DNA from: Desulfobacterales bacterium
GTDB lineage: Bacteria > Desulfobacterota > Desulfobulbia > Desulfobulbales > BM004
Length of the DNA stretch: 37,210 nt
Direction: 5' to 3'
Assembly (NCBI GenBank): GCA_012974315.1
Contig: JAAXQI010000085.1
Coordinates: 1-37,210, forward strand
The translations under genes and the position numbers were made by a program. The notes beneath the pieces were generated by a model. It was given only the letters and a program-made list of their open reading frames with translations, did not search any database and had not been told where the DNA came from. The stretch's first letter is position 1, and each line of letters opens with the position of its first letter. Shown here one piece after another: positions 8,139 to 16,340 of this stretch.

Positions 8139-9371
8139 TTACAGGTTGCTGCTGAACCAACCTTTCATCATACCAACTACGCCTCCTATTGCTTTTTTCC
8201 CGGGTACTCTCCATTTTTTGCCTGAGGCATTCCTGCTGGCATAAATTACCAACCCGACACCTGTTGCATTCTGTGGTGAGTTAATGCTTTCAGGTGCTTC
8301 ATGGATTTCGCGCGGGTATCCTATTCTGACCGGCAGATCAAAAATCTGTTCAGCAAGATCAACGATATTTTCAAGAAGGGCCGTTCCTCCGCAAATAACG
8401 ACACCGGCATTTAATCTGTCCTTGTATGTAGAATCTATCATCTCCTGGTTGAGGATGATTAACATCTCTTCAATGCGTGGCTCCAGGATTTCACCCATGA
8501 TTTTCTGTTTGACTTTTCGGGGTTTTCTGTCGCCTACAGTTGGTACTTCAATAACATTGTCACCATCTATCATTGAGGTGAGGGCGGAACCGTAACAATT
8601 CTTTAATCGTTCTGCCTCCTGGAAAGGTGTGCGCAATCCTACGGACAAATCGTTGGTCAGGTTATTGCCTCCTAAGCCAAGCTCATATGTGTGCTTGATT
8701 GTTCCCCCGGAAAAGATAGCAAGATCAGAAGTGCCTCCGCCGATATCAAGCAGACCAACCCCAAGGTCCATTTCTTCCCGGGATAAAACTGCATTTGCCG
8801 ACGCCAGTGACTCCAGAACAATATCAGCTACCTCAAGGCCGGCCCTGTTGCAGCACATAACCAGATTATGGACAGATGTTGAGTCACCGGCCACAATGTG
8901 AACATTGGTTACCAGTCTGACCCCGGTCATGCCGAGTGGGTCCTGGATGCCGGTGTGGTCATCCACCATGAATTCCTGAGGGAGAACATGGATGATTTGC
9001 TGGTTTTGTGAGAGATTAACAGCTCTTGCGGCATCTATAACCCGGTCGATGTCATCCTGGCGGATCTCACGGTTTTTTATGCCGACAATGCCAGGACTGT
9101 TAAAGCCCTTGATATGACTTCCGGCAATACCGACACAGACTGTATTGATTTCGCACCCTGCCATTTCTTCAGCTTGTTCTACTGCGTTACGGATGGAATG
9201 AACCGTGCTTTCAATATTAACGACCACGCCCTTTTTTAAACCTATGGAAGGATGGGTACCGATGCCGATAATATCAATTTTCTCCTCGAACACTTCACCA
9301 ATGACAGCACATATTTTTGTGGTGCCGACGTCAAGTCCTACTATCAGTTCTCCCCGCTGCTTCTTTTCCAT
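8139..9371 (-). CDS. ftsA: Cell division protein FtsA
   Basis: This 410-residue actin-fold ATPase tethers FtsZ filaments to the membrane. Visible motifs are the phosphate-1 loop GLDVGTTKICAVIGE (13-27), the 1C-domain start, the phosphate-2 region LLDIGGGTSDLAIF and the adenosine motif GVVICGGTALLEN. The last residues (GGVVGMMKGWFSSNL) form a short amphipathic helix, the usual membrane-targeting sequence. The ATG has AGGATAAGAAAG upstream and lies 5 nt after the ftsQ stop. Length and domain order are standard. Confidence 0.97.
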   Translation of the reverse strand: MEKKQRGELIVGLDVGTTKICAVIGEVFEEKIDIIGIGTHPSIGLKKGVVVNIESTVHSIRNAVEQAEEMAGCEINTVCVGIAGSHIKGFNSPGIVGIKNREIRQDDIDRVIDAARAVNLSQNQQIIHVLPQEFMVDDHTGIQDPLGMTGVRLVTNVHIVAGDSTSVHNLVMCCNRAGLEVADIVLESLASANAVLSREEMDLGVGLLDIGGGTSDLAIFSGGTIKHTYELGLGGNNLTNDLSVGLRTPFQEAERLKNCYGSALTSMIDGDNVIEVPTVGDRKPRKVKQKIMGEILEPRIEEMLIILNQEMIDSTYKDRLNAGVVICGGTALLENIVDLAEQIFDLPVRIGYPREIHEAPESINSPQNATGVGLVIYASRNASGKKWRVPGKKAIGGVVGMMKGWFSSNL

Positions 9372-9376
9372 CTTTC

Positions 9377-10240
9377 TTATCCTCGATGCATGCTGTCAGA
9401 TCCTGCTTTGCCGACCAGAATAGTGTCCTTCTGATAGTCCAAGCGGATATATGAAACGTTGGCAAACTCCCTGGTTTTATAAAGATCCCTCAATACTTTT
9501 ACCAAACGATAGTACCCGGTTGAAATGTCTCCATTTGCTCCCATGTAAATAGGGAACGCCCTTTCCAGCAGATAGAGAAGCAATTCACCATTCTCGGTGA
9601 TATGGATTTCAGAAATATTCTGTTCAGGCAGAATTGAGTTATTTCTGGAAGCCAGCTTCAGTAAATCCATGACATCCTGCAGGATTTCAGGTGTTTTGGT
9701 TGTATTAGTTGAGTTAAAAGTAAATTTCTCAAGACCGGTGACAACTGCAAAGTCAAGCTCTTGAGATGAGCTGGCAGCTGCAATTATGTGACCTTTGCTA
9801 TCCAGGTAAAACAGGCCGGTATCCCTGTGCAGTAAAGCAACCGGTTTTTTTTCTTTCACGGTTATCAGCAACTGGTTAGGCCAGTTGCGAGTGATTTCTG
9901 CCCTGTCAATCCAGGGGTGGCTTTCCAGTAATGATTTAACCTGGGGCACATCTAAGGCCAGCAGGTTTGAGTGGATATCAACTTTGCTTAATACAGTAAT
10001 CTGCGCTTTGCTCGCCATCCGGTTACCATCAATTTTCATGTCAGTTATCTGAAAAAAATTATTGCTGCATAAATTCTGATATATTTCTCTTGTTATGAAA
10101 CCAGTTGACAGTAAAAAGAGAATTCCAATCAGGGTTATGATGAACAGTTTATTCTTCTGACTGCCCAAAAGTTGATCCCACTTTGCTTTTTTCAATGATT
10201 TTATTTTTACGCTTTCAGCATGTTGCATATTCATAATCAT
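9377..10240 (-). CDS. ftsQ: Cell division protein FtsQ/DivIB
   Basis: This 287-residue bitopic membrane protein has a basic cytoplasmic N-terminus, one TM helix at about 32-52 (LFIITLIGILFLLSTGF), a POTRA domain starting NFFQITDMKIDGN, and a beta domain with HPWIDRAEITRNWPNQLLI and VKEKKPVALL. FtsQ scaffolds FtsL/FtsB and passes the signal to the septal synthase. Its ATG overlaps the murB stop by one base (TAATG), so translation is coupled. No ddl intervenes between murB and ftsQ, as it does in many dcw clusters. Confidence 0.93.
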   Translation of the reverse strand: MIMNMQHAESVKIKSLKKAKWDQLLGSQKNKLFIITLIGILFLLSTGFITREIYQNLCSNNFFQITDMKIDGNRMASKAQITVLSKVDIHSNLLALDVPQVKSLLESHPWIDRAEITRNWPNQLLITVKEKKPVALLHRDTGLFYLDSKGHIIAAASSSQELDFAVVTGLEKFTFNSTNTTKTPEILQDVMDLLKLASRNNSILPEQNISEIHITENGELLLYLLERAFPIYMGANGDISTGYYRLVKVLRDLYKTREFANVSYIRLDYQKDTILVGKAGSDSMHRG

Positions 10241-11181
10241 TATCCCTCATTTCCAAGAATATGGACTTCAGGCTCAAGTCTTATGCCAGAGTGTTTGTAG
10301 ACCGTGTCCTGTACAAAATGCATAAGGTTCAGAATGTCAGTGGCAGTAGCATTACCGGTATTAATAATGAAGTTGGCATGCTTTTCGGAAACTTTCGCTC
10401 CTCCGATCAAATGTCCTTTCAGGCCAGCCTCATCAATCAAACGCCCTGCTGACAATTCCGGTGGGTTTTTGAAAAATGACCCTGCACTTGATTCCCTGAG
10501 TGGTTGGTTTTTTTTACGTAATTCCAGATATCTATTGCAGGCAGCTTTAATCTCGTCCTTGATGCCGATGGCTAAAACAAGGGTTGCGTCAAGCAAAATG
10601 GTATTCGGTTCAATTCCCCAGCCCCGGTAAGTGAAGCCAAGATTTTGTCCCAGCTCTGTAAATACTTTACCGTGGTTATTCATGAGGGTGGCAGAGGCGA
10701 GCAAATTACCAATTTCATTATTCCAGGCTCCGGCATTCATAATAACAGCACCGCCGATACTACCTGGTATACCAACAGCAAACTCTAAACCCGATAAAGA
10801 GTTTGCCGTGCAAAAGTGTACTGCTTTGGAAAGCAAACATCCCCCACCGGCACGAATTAAGGCGGTTTTATCTTTCTGGCCTGGTTGGTTTTCAATTTTC
10901 TCCAGGCCGACAAATTCACCTTCCAGTACAATTGTTACTCCAGAGAGCCCACGGTCAGGAACCAGGATATTGGAGCCTCGACCGATAATCCACCAGCTAA
11001 TATCATTTTCTTTCAGCCAGTGTACCAATCGTTTAAGATCTTCAACATTTGCAACCGAAATTATTGCCTCAGCTGGTCCTCCAACCTTGAGGGTCGAATA
11101 TTGGGACATGGGTATATCCCACAATATTTTACCGTTCCAGAAGCTGGAAAGATCCTTGCTATGTGAATTGAGCGATGCCAT
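10240..11181 (-). CDS. murB: UDP-N-acetylenolpyruvoylglucosamine reductase MurB
   Basis: This 313-residue FAD enzyme reduces UDP-GlcNAc-enolpyruvate to UDP-MurNAc using NADPH. Signatures include the FAD-binding start STLKVGGPAE, IIGRGSNILVPD, GLEFAVGIPGSIGGAVIMNAG, YRGWGIEPN, the catalytic Ser in SSAGSFFKNP, GGAKVSEKHANFIINTGNAT and the final Glu segment LEPEVHILG. It fits type II MurB in lacking the extra loop of the E. coli enzyme, judging by length. It starts 5 nt after murC. Confidence 0.96.
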   Translation of the reverse strand: MASLNSHSKDLSSFWNGKILWDIPMSQYSTLKVGGPAEAIISVANVEDLKRLVHWLKENDISWWIIGRGSNILVPDRGLSGVTIVLEGEFVGLEKIENQPGQKDKTALIRAGGGCLLSKAVHFCTANSLSGLEFAVGIPGSIGGAVIMNAGAWNNEIGNLLASATLMNNHGKVFTELGQNLGFTYRGWGIEPNTILLDATLVLAIGIKDEIKAACNRYLELRKKNQPLRESSAGSFFKNPPELSAGRLIDEAGLKGHLIGGAKVSEKHANFIINTGNATATDILNLMHFVQDTVYKHSGIRLEPEVHILGNEG

Positions 11182-11186
11182 TTTTG

Positions 11187-12587
11187 TTAGCTGATAATTT
11201 CTGTAGTATTGTCATTAATCTTAGCCAGCAGTCGTTCACTGATCTGCCAGATGTTTCCAGCTCCCAATGACAGGACTACGTCGCCAGAGGCAAGAATGTC
11301 CATTGCCTTCTCTAGCAGTTTGTCAAATGTGGGTTCAAAGTGTGCATGCCGATGGCCATGTTTTTTTATGCCATCCAGCAAAGCTTCAGCGGTTACTCCA
11401 GGAATTGGGGTTTCACCTGCACTATAAATTTCAGTCAGCAGTAAAATGTCCGCCTCATGAAAGGCTGTATAGAAATCTTCAGCCAATGCATTTGTTCTGG
11501 AATAGCGATGTGGCTGAAACAGGACTACAATCCTGCGCTCAGGCCACGCGTCACGTAGGGCAGAGAGGGTTGCCCGAATCTCAGTCGGGTGATGTCCATA
11601 ATCATCAACAACCGTAATACCTCTCCTTTCTCCTTTAATTTGCAATCTCCGCTGCACCCCCGAAAAACTTTGTAAAGCAGCAGCAATAGCAACAAAAGGT
11701 ATACCCAACTCCAGCCCTACAGTGACGGTGGCTAAAGCATTGTAAACATTGTGAACACCCGCAAGGGATAGCGTGATTTCACCGAGTACTTCATTTTCTC
11801 TGCAGACCTCAAAACGGCAATTGAGACCTTTGGTGGTAATTCCCCTGGCGTAAACATTTGCCTGGCTGGTGAGGCCATATGTCAAAATTCTTTTTTTAAT
11901 CTCGGGCAGGATAGAGGCAACATGGGTATCATCCATGCAGAGTATGACTGCCCCGTAAAAGGGAATTTTGTCAATAAATTCAAGAAATACCGCTTTTATA
12001 TCTTCAATGGAATTGTAAAAATCGAGATGCTCAAGGTCTATGTTTGTCACCACTTCAAGGACCGGTGAAAGTTTTAAAAATGACCCGTCTGATTCATCAG
12101 CCTCTGCGACCAGAAAGTCTCCCTCACCCAGCTTGGCATTGCTTCCACCCAGAGAGTCTACTTTGCCACCTATTACGACTGTAGGGTCAAGTCCTGCTTC
12201 GGCAAGAACCCAGGCGACCATGGATGTTGTAGTAGTCTTGCCATGACTTCCGGCAATGGCAATGCCAAACTTGTTAAGGCGCATCAGCTCGGCCAGCATT
12301 TCTGCCCTGGGAATGACAGGGATATGAGAATTGACAGCAGCTTCTACTTCCGGATTGTCGGCTCTAATGGCAGAGGAGATTACAACGACATCAGCGCCTT
12401 TAATCCATGCTGCATCATGGCCAATGTTTATTGTGCCCCCGAACGATTCAAGACGACGGGTTATATCAGATTCCTGCAAGTCTGAACCGCTGATTTTATA
12501 GCCAAGGTTCAGCAGTAATTCAGCAATGCCACTCATGCCGATGCCGCCGATGCCTACAAAATGTATGTGTTTACTTTTTCTGTACAT
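11187..12587 (-). CDS. murC: UDP-N-acetylmuramate--L-alanine ligase MurC
   Basis: This 466-residue cytoplasmic ATP-dependent ligase adds L-Ala to UDP-MurNAc. It starts MYRKSKHIHFVGIGGIGMSG, the standard MurC N-terminus. A start 90 nt further upstream is open, but it would overlap the murG 3' end and add a non-conserved leader, so ATG 12585-12587 was chosen. The P-loop is AGSHGKTTTTSMVAWVL. VAEADESDGSF, TNIDLEHLDFY, DDYGHHPTEI and LFQPHRYSRT are all present and intact. A 29-nt gap follows murG, with AAGGAA rather far upstream. Confidence 0.96.
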   Translation of the reverse strand: MYRKSKHIHFVGIGGIGMSGIAELLLNLGYKISGSDLQESDITRRLESFGGTINIGHDAAWIKGADVVVISSAIRADNPEVEAAVNSHIPVIPRAEMLAELMRLNKFGIAIAGSHGKTTTTSMVAWVLAEAGLDPTVVIGGKVDSLGGSNAKLGEGDFLVAEADESDGSFLKLSPVLEVVTNIDLEHLDFYNSIEDIKAVFLEFIDKIPFYGAVILCMDDTHVASILPEIKKRILTYGLTSQANVYARGITTKGLNCRFEVCRENEVLGEITLSLAGVHNVYNALATVTVGLELGIPFVAIAAALQSFSGVQRRLQIKGERRGITVVDDYGHHPTEIRATLSALRDAWPERRIVVLFQPHRYSRTNALAEDFYTAFHEADILLLTEIYSAGETPIPGVTAEALLDGIKKHGHRHAHFEPTFDKLLEKAMDILASGDVVLSLGAGNIWQISERLLAKINDNTTEIIS

Positions 12588-12616
12588 TGTCAGATTGTTT
12601 TGATTCCTTTGAGTTT

Positions 12617-13765
12617 TTAGAAAGCTAAAATCTTTCCAGTAGCAGTATCCAGCCTGTTTTTTAAGAGTTTCATGCACGCATTGATAATAGTGTCAGTGGC
12701 TTCCGGTCTTGCAACCTTGCCAGAGTTGTCAGCCATTTCAGCAAGTAGTTTTTTATCTTCCAGGACCCGTTTTATCTCCATGCCAAGTTTATCACCAGTC
12801 AGATCTGCCTGCCTGAACATGAGGCCGGCTCCGGCTTCAACCAGATACTGTCCGTTGATTTCCTGATGATTATCAGCAGCAAATGGAAAAGGGATCAGGA
12901 TTACAGGTTTATGAAAGACTGTAAGCTCTGCAAGGGTTGTGGCCCCAGCTCTTGAAATTATGAGATCAGCTTGTGAGTAAATCTCTGCCATATCACTGAA
13001 AAAATCCTGGACTCTGGCGTTGAGTCCAAGCTCTACATATTTTCTTTGGACATGGTCTTTATCGTGTCCACCTGTCTGGTGAATTATGAAAGGTGGAGGT
13101 GAAAGTTTGCTCAAAATGTTTTCAGCGGCCTCAAGCATGAGGCTGTTCAAACGTCTTGCTCCCTGGCTGCCACCTAAAATAAGCAGGGTTGAAGATTCCT
13201 GGCCGGATTCAGGCTTAGCTTCTCTGGAAACTTTGAGAATTGTGTTCCGTACCGGGTTTCCGCTTAAGATGGTTTTGCTGGCAGGGAAATATTTCTCACT
13301 GCCAGGCAGAGAAACAAAAATTTTATTGGCGATGTAGCCCAGCAGTTTATTCGCCAGTCCCGGTATGGAGTTCTGCTCATGAATACAGGTGGTGACGCCT
13401 AACAGGCGTGCTGCAAGAATCACTGGTCCTGTTACATAACCGCCCACTCCAAATACAAGGTCTGGTTTGAATCTTCGTATAATCCCGGCTGCTTCCCATA
13501 AGGCCAAAGGTTGTTGGAACAGAGCCTTGAGAACGGCAAAAAAACTTTTTCCTTTAATCCCCTGACTTTTAATCGATCTGGTTGCAAAACCAAGATTAGA
13601 CAGGGCAGTTTTGTCAATTTTCCTTTCGGTGCCGATAAACAGTACCTCACAGCCTGGATCGGCTAGCATCATTGCCTGGGCCAGAGATATTCCAGGGAAA
13701 AGATGTCCACCGGTTCCACCTCCAGTTACGATTAGTCGTATATGCCGTGTAGTCTCTTCTTTCAT
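12617..13765 (-). CDS. murG: Lipid II synthase MurG (undecaprenyl-PP-MurNAc-pentapeptide GlcNAc transferase)
   Basis: This 382-residue GT28 glycosyltransferase works at the inner membrane face and converts lipid I to lipid II. The N-terminal loop VTGGGTGGHLFPG, VFGVGGYVTGP, HEQNSIPGLANK, LLILGGSQGARRLN and the UDP-GlcNAc site SRAGATTLAELTVFHKPVIL are intact. It begins one base after the murD stop. In most Gram-negative dcw clusters ftsW sits between murD and murG; here there is no room for it. Confidence 0.97.
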   Translation of the reverse strand: MKEETTRHIRLIVTGGGTGGHLFPGISLAQAMMLADPGCEVLFIGTERKIDKTALSNLGFATRSIKSQGIKGKSFFAVLKALFQQPLALWEAAGIIRRFKPDLVFGVGGYVTGPVILAARLLGVTTCIHEQNSIPGLANKLLGYIANKIFVSLPGSEKYFPASKTILSGNPVRNTILKVSREAKPESGQESSTLLILGGSQGARRLNSLMLEAAENILSKLSPPPFIIHQTGGHDKDHVQRKYVELGLNARVQDFFSDMAEIYSQADLIISRAGATTLAELTVFHKPVILIPFPFAADNHQEINGQYLVEAGAGLMFRQADLTGDKLGMEIKRVLEDKKLLAEMADNSGKVARPEATDTIINACMKLLKNRLDTATGKILAF

Positions 13766-13766
13766 A

Positions 13767-15227
13767 TTAATGGAATAATAATTCCTCTACATTGCAGGCA
13801 GTGTTATTCTTTATGGCTAGAACAGAATTCCTGAAAACCGCTCCTCGTTCGGCATAGCTTGAAAACATGTCAAAACTGGCACAGGCAGGAGATAATAAAA
13901 CAGCATCACCTGGGACTGCAAGATTTGCCGCTCTGCAAACTGCCTCCTGGAGAGTGTCCAATGTCTCAACATTGGTAAAAGCTAAAAAGGCACGGGTCAT
14001 CTTGTCCCTGGCTTCGCCAATGAGCAATATATGCTTAACCTTTTGGCGAACTGCTTCTGAAAGGATTGAATAATCTCCACCCTTGTCCCTTCCTCCGGCA
14101 ATGAGAATAATAGGCTGATTTATGGCTCCAATGGCAGAGTAGACTGCTCCGACATTGGTTGCCTTTGAGTCGTCTACATAGCTAACGCCGTTAATTTCAG
14201 CCACCAGAGACATTCGGTGTTCAAGGGGTTTGAAGGAAGCAAGGCCCTTGAGAATATTCTGCTGTTGACATCCCATTAACCGGGCCGCAAGAATTGCAGC
14301 AGCAGCGTTTTGCAGATTAGGAGAATTTCTTAAATCTGTATTGGCCAAATCATATTCCTCGCCATGCATGTTGTCTGGCAGGGAGGAATCGCTGCTGTTT
14401 TTCAGGGTAATTTTTTCACCATGTATTGTTGCGCCGGCAAGAGCAGCAAGATCTTTGCCAAAAAAGAATTTGCGGCTTTCAGGCCATAAGTGTTTACGGT
14501 TCATAATTTCAATGTCGTCAGCATTAAGAACTGCGAAATCATCGGGACTCTGGGCTGCAAAAATCTTGAATTTGGAATCTACATAAGCTGAAAACGAGGT
14601 ATATCGTTCCAGGTGGTCTGGGCTGATATTGAGCAGGATAGCTGTTTTGAAAGATAGACCGTTTTTGCCGCCACCGGTATCCAGTTGAAAACTGCTGATC
14701 TCTGCAGCAACAATATCAGCAGTCTGGGCTCCTGATACATATTCTAAAAGCGGGGTGCCAATATTGCCGCCGACAAAAACATTTTGAAAACTGGCCTGGA
14801 AAATATTACCCAGGATGGTTGTCACTGTGGTCTTGCCATTGGTGCCAGTTATCCCAACGACAGGGGTTTTCAGGTAATGTGCTATTATTGCAAGTTCTCC
14901 TGTTACTGGTATGGAACAGCGTCTGGCTTCAACAAGTGGTTCAATGGAAAGAGGGATTCCCGGGCTGACAAAAATACAATCAACTGATGTGAACATTTCG
15001 ATGGAGTGACCACCGGTTTCGCAGGTAATATTATTCTCTTCAAACCAGGCTATAATTTCTGGATCCAGAGTTCCTTTGGATGATGAATCAGATACGGAGA
15101 CAGTGGCACCATGCTTGAGGAAAAATTTGACGGCAGCCATACCTGTTTTACCCAGGCCGACGACAAGAATAGTCATGCCTGTTTTGATATAGTTGCCGGT
15201 GTCTGTATTTGTTATCGAAGTTGCCAT
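13767..15227 (-). CDS. murD: UDP-N-acetylmuramoylalanine--D-glutamate ligase MurD
   Basis: This 486-residue Mur ligase adds D-Glu. It has the Rossmann start MTILVVGLGKTGMAAVKFFL (from residue 18), FVSPGIPL, P-loop GITGTNGKTTVTTILG, ISPDHLERY, HRMSLV with VDDSKATNVGA, GGRDKGGDYS and LLSPACASFDMF. The first 17 residues before the conserved start are not family-typical. Met18 is an alternative start, but neither has a strong Shine-Dalgarno sequence. All catalytic motifs are present. Confidence 0.96.
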   Translation of the reverse strand: MATSITNTDTGNYIKTGMTILVVGLGKTGMAAVKFFLKHGATVSVSDSSSKGTLDPEIIAWFEENNITCETGGHSIEMFTSVDCIFVSPGIPLSIEPLVEARRCSIPVTGELAIIAHYLKTPVVGITGTNGKTTVTTILGNIFQASFQNVFVGGNIGTPLLEYVSGAQTADIVAAEISSFQLDTGGGKNGLSFKTAILLNISPDHLERYTSFSAYVDSKFKIFAAQSPDDFAVLNADDIEIMNRKHLWPESRKFFFGKDLAALAGATIHGEKITLKNSSDSSLPDNMHGEEYDLANTDLRNSPNLQNAAAAILAARLMGCQQQNILKGLASFKPLEHRMSLVAEINGVSYVDDSKATNVGAVYSAIGAINQPIILIAGGRDKGGDYSILSEAVRQKVKHILLIGEARDKMTRAFLAFTNVETLDTLQEAVCRAANLAVPGDAVLLSPACASFDMFSSYAERGAVFRNSVLAIKNNTACNVEELLFH

Positions 15228-15255
15228 AATCTTGAATCTGTGACGAATAATTACT

Positions 15256-16335
15256 CTACCTGAGTTTTAAGGTTGCCAGGGCCATGAGGCCGAGAATGAT
15301 GGAAATAATCCAGAAACGGACTACAACCTTTGGCTCGGCCCATCCCTTTTTTTCAAAATGATGGTGAAACGGTGCCATCAGAAAGACCCTTTTGCCGCCA
15401 GATAGTTTGAAAAAACCTACCTGAATTATGACGGACAGGGCTTCCATGACAAAGATGCCACCGACAATTGTCAGCAGTATCTCCTGTTTTGTTATAATTG
15501 CAATTGCCCCAAGTGCGCCCCCCATGGACAGTGATCCCACATCTCCCATGAACATGTGGGCCGGATAGGCATTGTACCAGAGAAAACCGAGAGTGGAGCC
15601 CACAAGGGCACCACAGTAAACAGCAAGTTCTCCAGCCCCGGGAACAAATGGCATCTGCAGATATTTTGCTAAAATAGCATGGCCGGCCAGGTATGAAAAA
15701 ACAAGGTAAACACCGCCGGTAATGATGATCGGCCCGGCTGCCAGGCCGTCTAATCCGTCTGTGAGATTGACTGCATTGGAAGCCCCTACAATAACGAGAA
15801 TTGCGAATATAATATAAAACCATCCAAGATCCGGTCTGATGGATTTAAAGAAAGGAATGCTTAAATGACCGTCAAAGTTAGGGTGAGTGTAGAGGATTAT
15901 CCCAAGAAGAAGGGCGCCGGTAATCTGTAACAGTAATTTGCCCTTTGCACTTAAGCCCTTAGTATTATGGTTTGTTATTTTCTTGAAATCATCAATGGCC
16001 CCAATGGCGCCAAACCATAACGTGACACCCAGAATTACCCATACCAGGTGATTTGTCAGGTTGGCCCAGAGCAGGGTGGTATTAATGATGGTGAATATGA
16101 TAAGCATGCCACCCATGGTGGGGACGCCTTCTTTTTTTAGATGGGTCTCCGGGCCATCATCTCTGATTACCTGGCCAATTTGCAGGTTCTTGATATAACG
16201 TATAAAGGCAGGGGCCACTAAAACAAAGAAAAGAAAAGCAGTGATTGCAGCGCCAATGGTCCGAAAAGTGATGTAACGGAAGACATTGAATCCTGCAAAC
16301 AGGTTGTTCAGTGGGTAAAGGAGGTGGTAAAGCAT
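15256..16335 (-). CDS. mraY: Phospho-N-acetylmuramoyl-pentapeptide-transferase MraY
   Basis: This 359-residue polytopic membrane enzyme transfers phospho-MurNAc-pentapeptide to undecaprenyl phosphate, making lipid I. About ten TM segments are visible. Signatures are KKEGVPTMGGM, the DD motif GAIDDFKK, NAVNLTDGLDGLAAG, the catalytic Asp and Asn region WYNAYPAHMFMGDVGSLSMGG, and the cytoplasmic loop APFHHHFEKKGW. It is the usual length and starts 5 nt after the murE-murF stop. Confidence 0.97.
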   Translation of the reverse strand: MLYHLLYPLNNLFAGFNVFRYITFRTIGAAITAFLFFVLVAPAFIRYIKNLQIGQVIRDDGPETHLKKEGVPTMGGMLIIFTIINTTLLWANLTNHLVWVILGVTLWFGAIGAIDDFKKITNHNTKGLSAKGKLLLQITGALLLGIILYTHPNFDGHLSIPFFKSIRPDLGWFYIIFAILVIVGASNAVNLTDGLDGLAAGPIIITGGVYLVFSYLAGHAILAKYLQMPFVPGAGELAVYCGALVGSTLGFLWYNAYPAHMFMGDVGSLSMGGALGAIAIITKQEILLTIVGGIFVMEALSVIIQVGFFKLSGGKRVFLMAPFHHHFEKKGWAEPKVVVRFWIISIILGLMALATLKLR

Positions 16336-16340
16336 ATGTC

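Noticed and set aside
10631..11194. 187-codon plus-strand frame opposite murB
   Set aside because: The antisense of a real MurB; low-complexity composition and no homology signal.
12588..12677. Upstream extension of murC by 30 codons
   Set aside because: It overlaps murG and adds residues not typical of MurC; the ATG at 12587 gives the conserved N-terminus.
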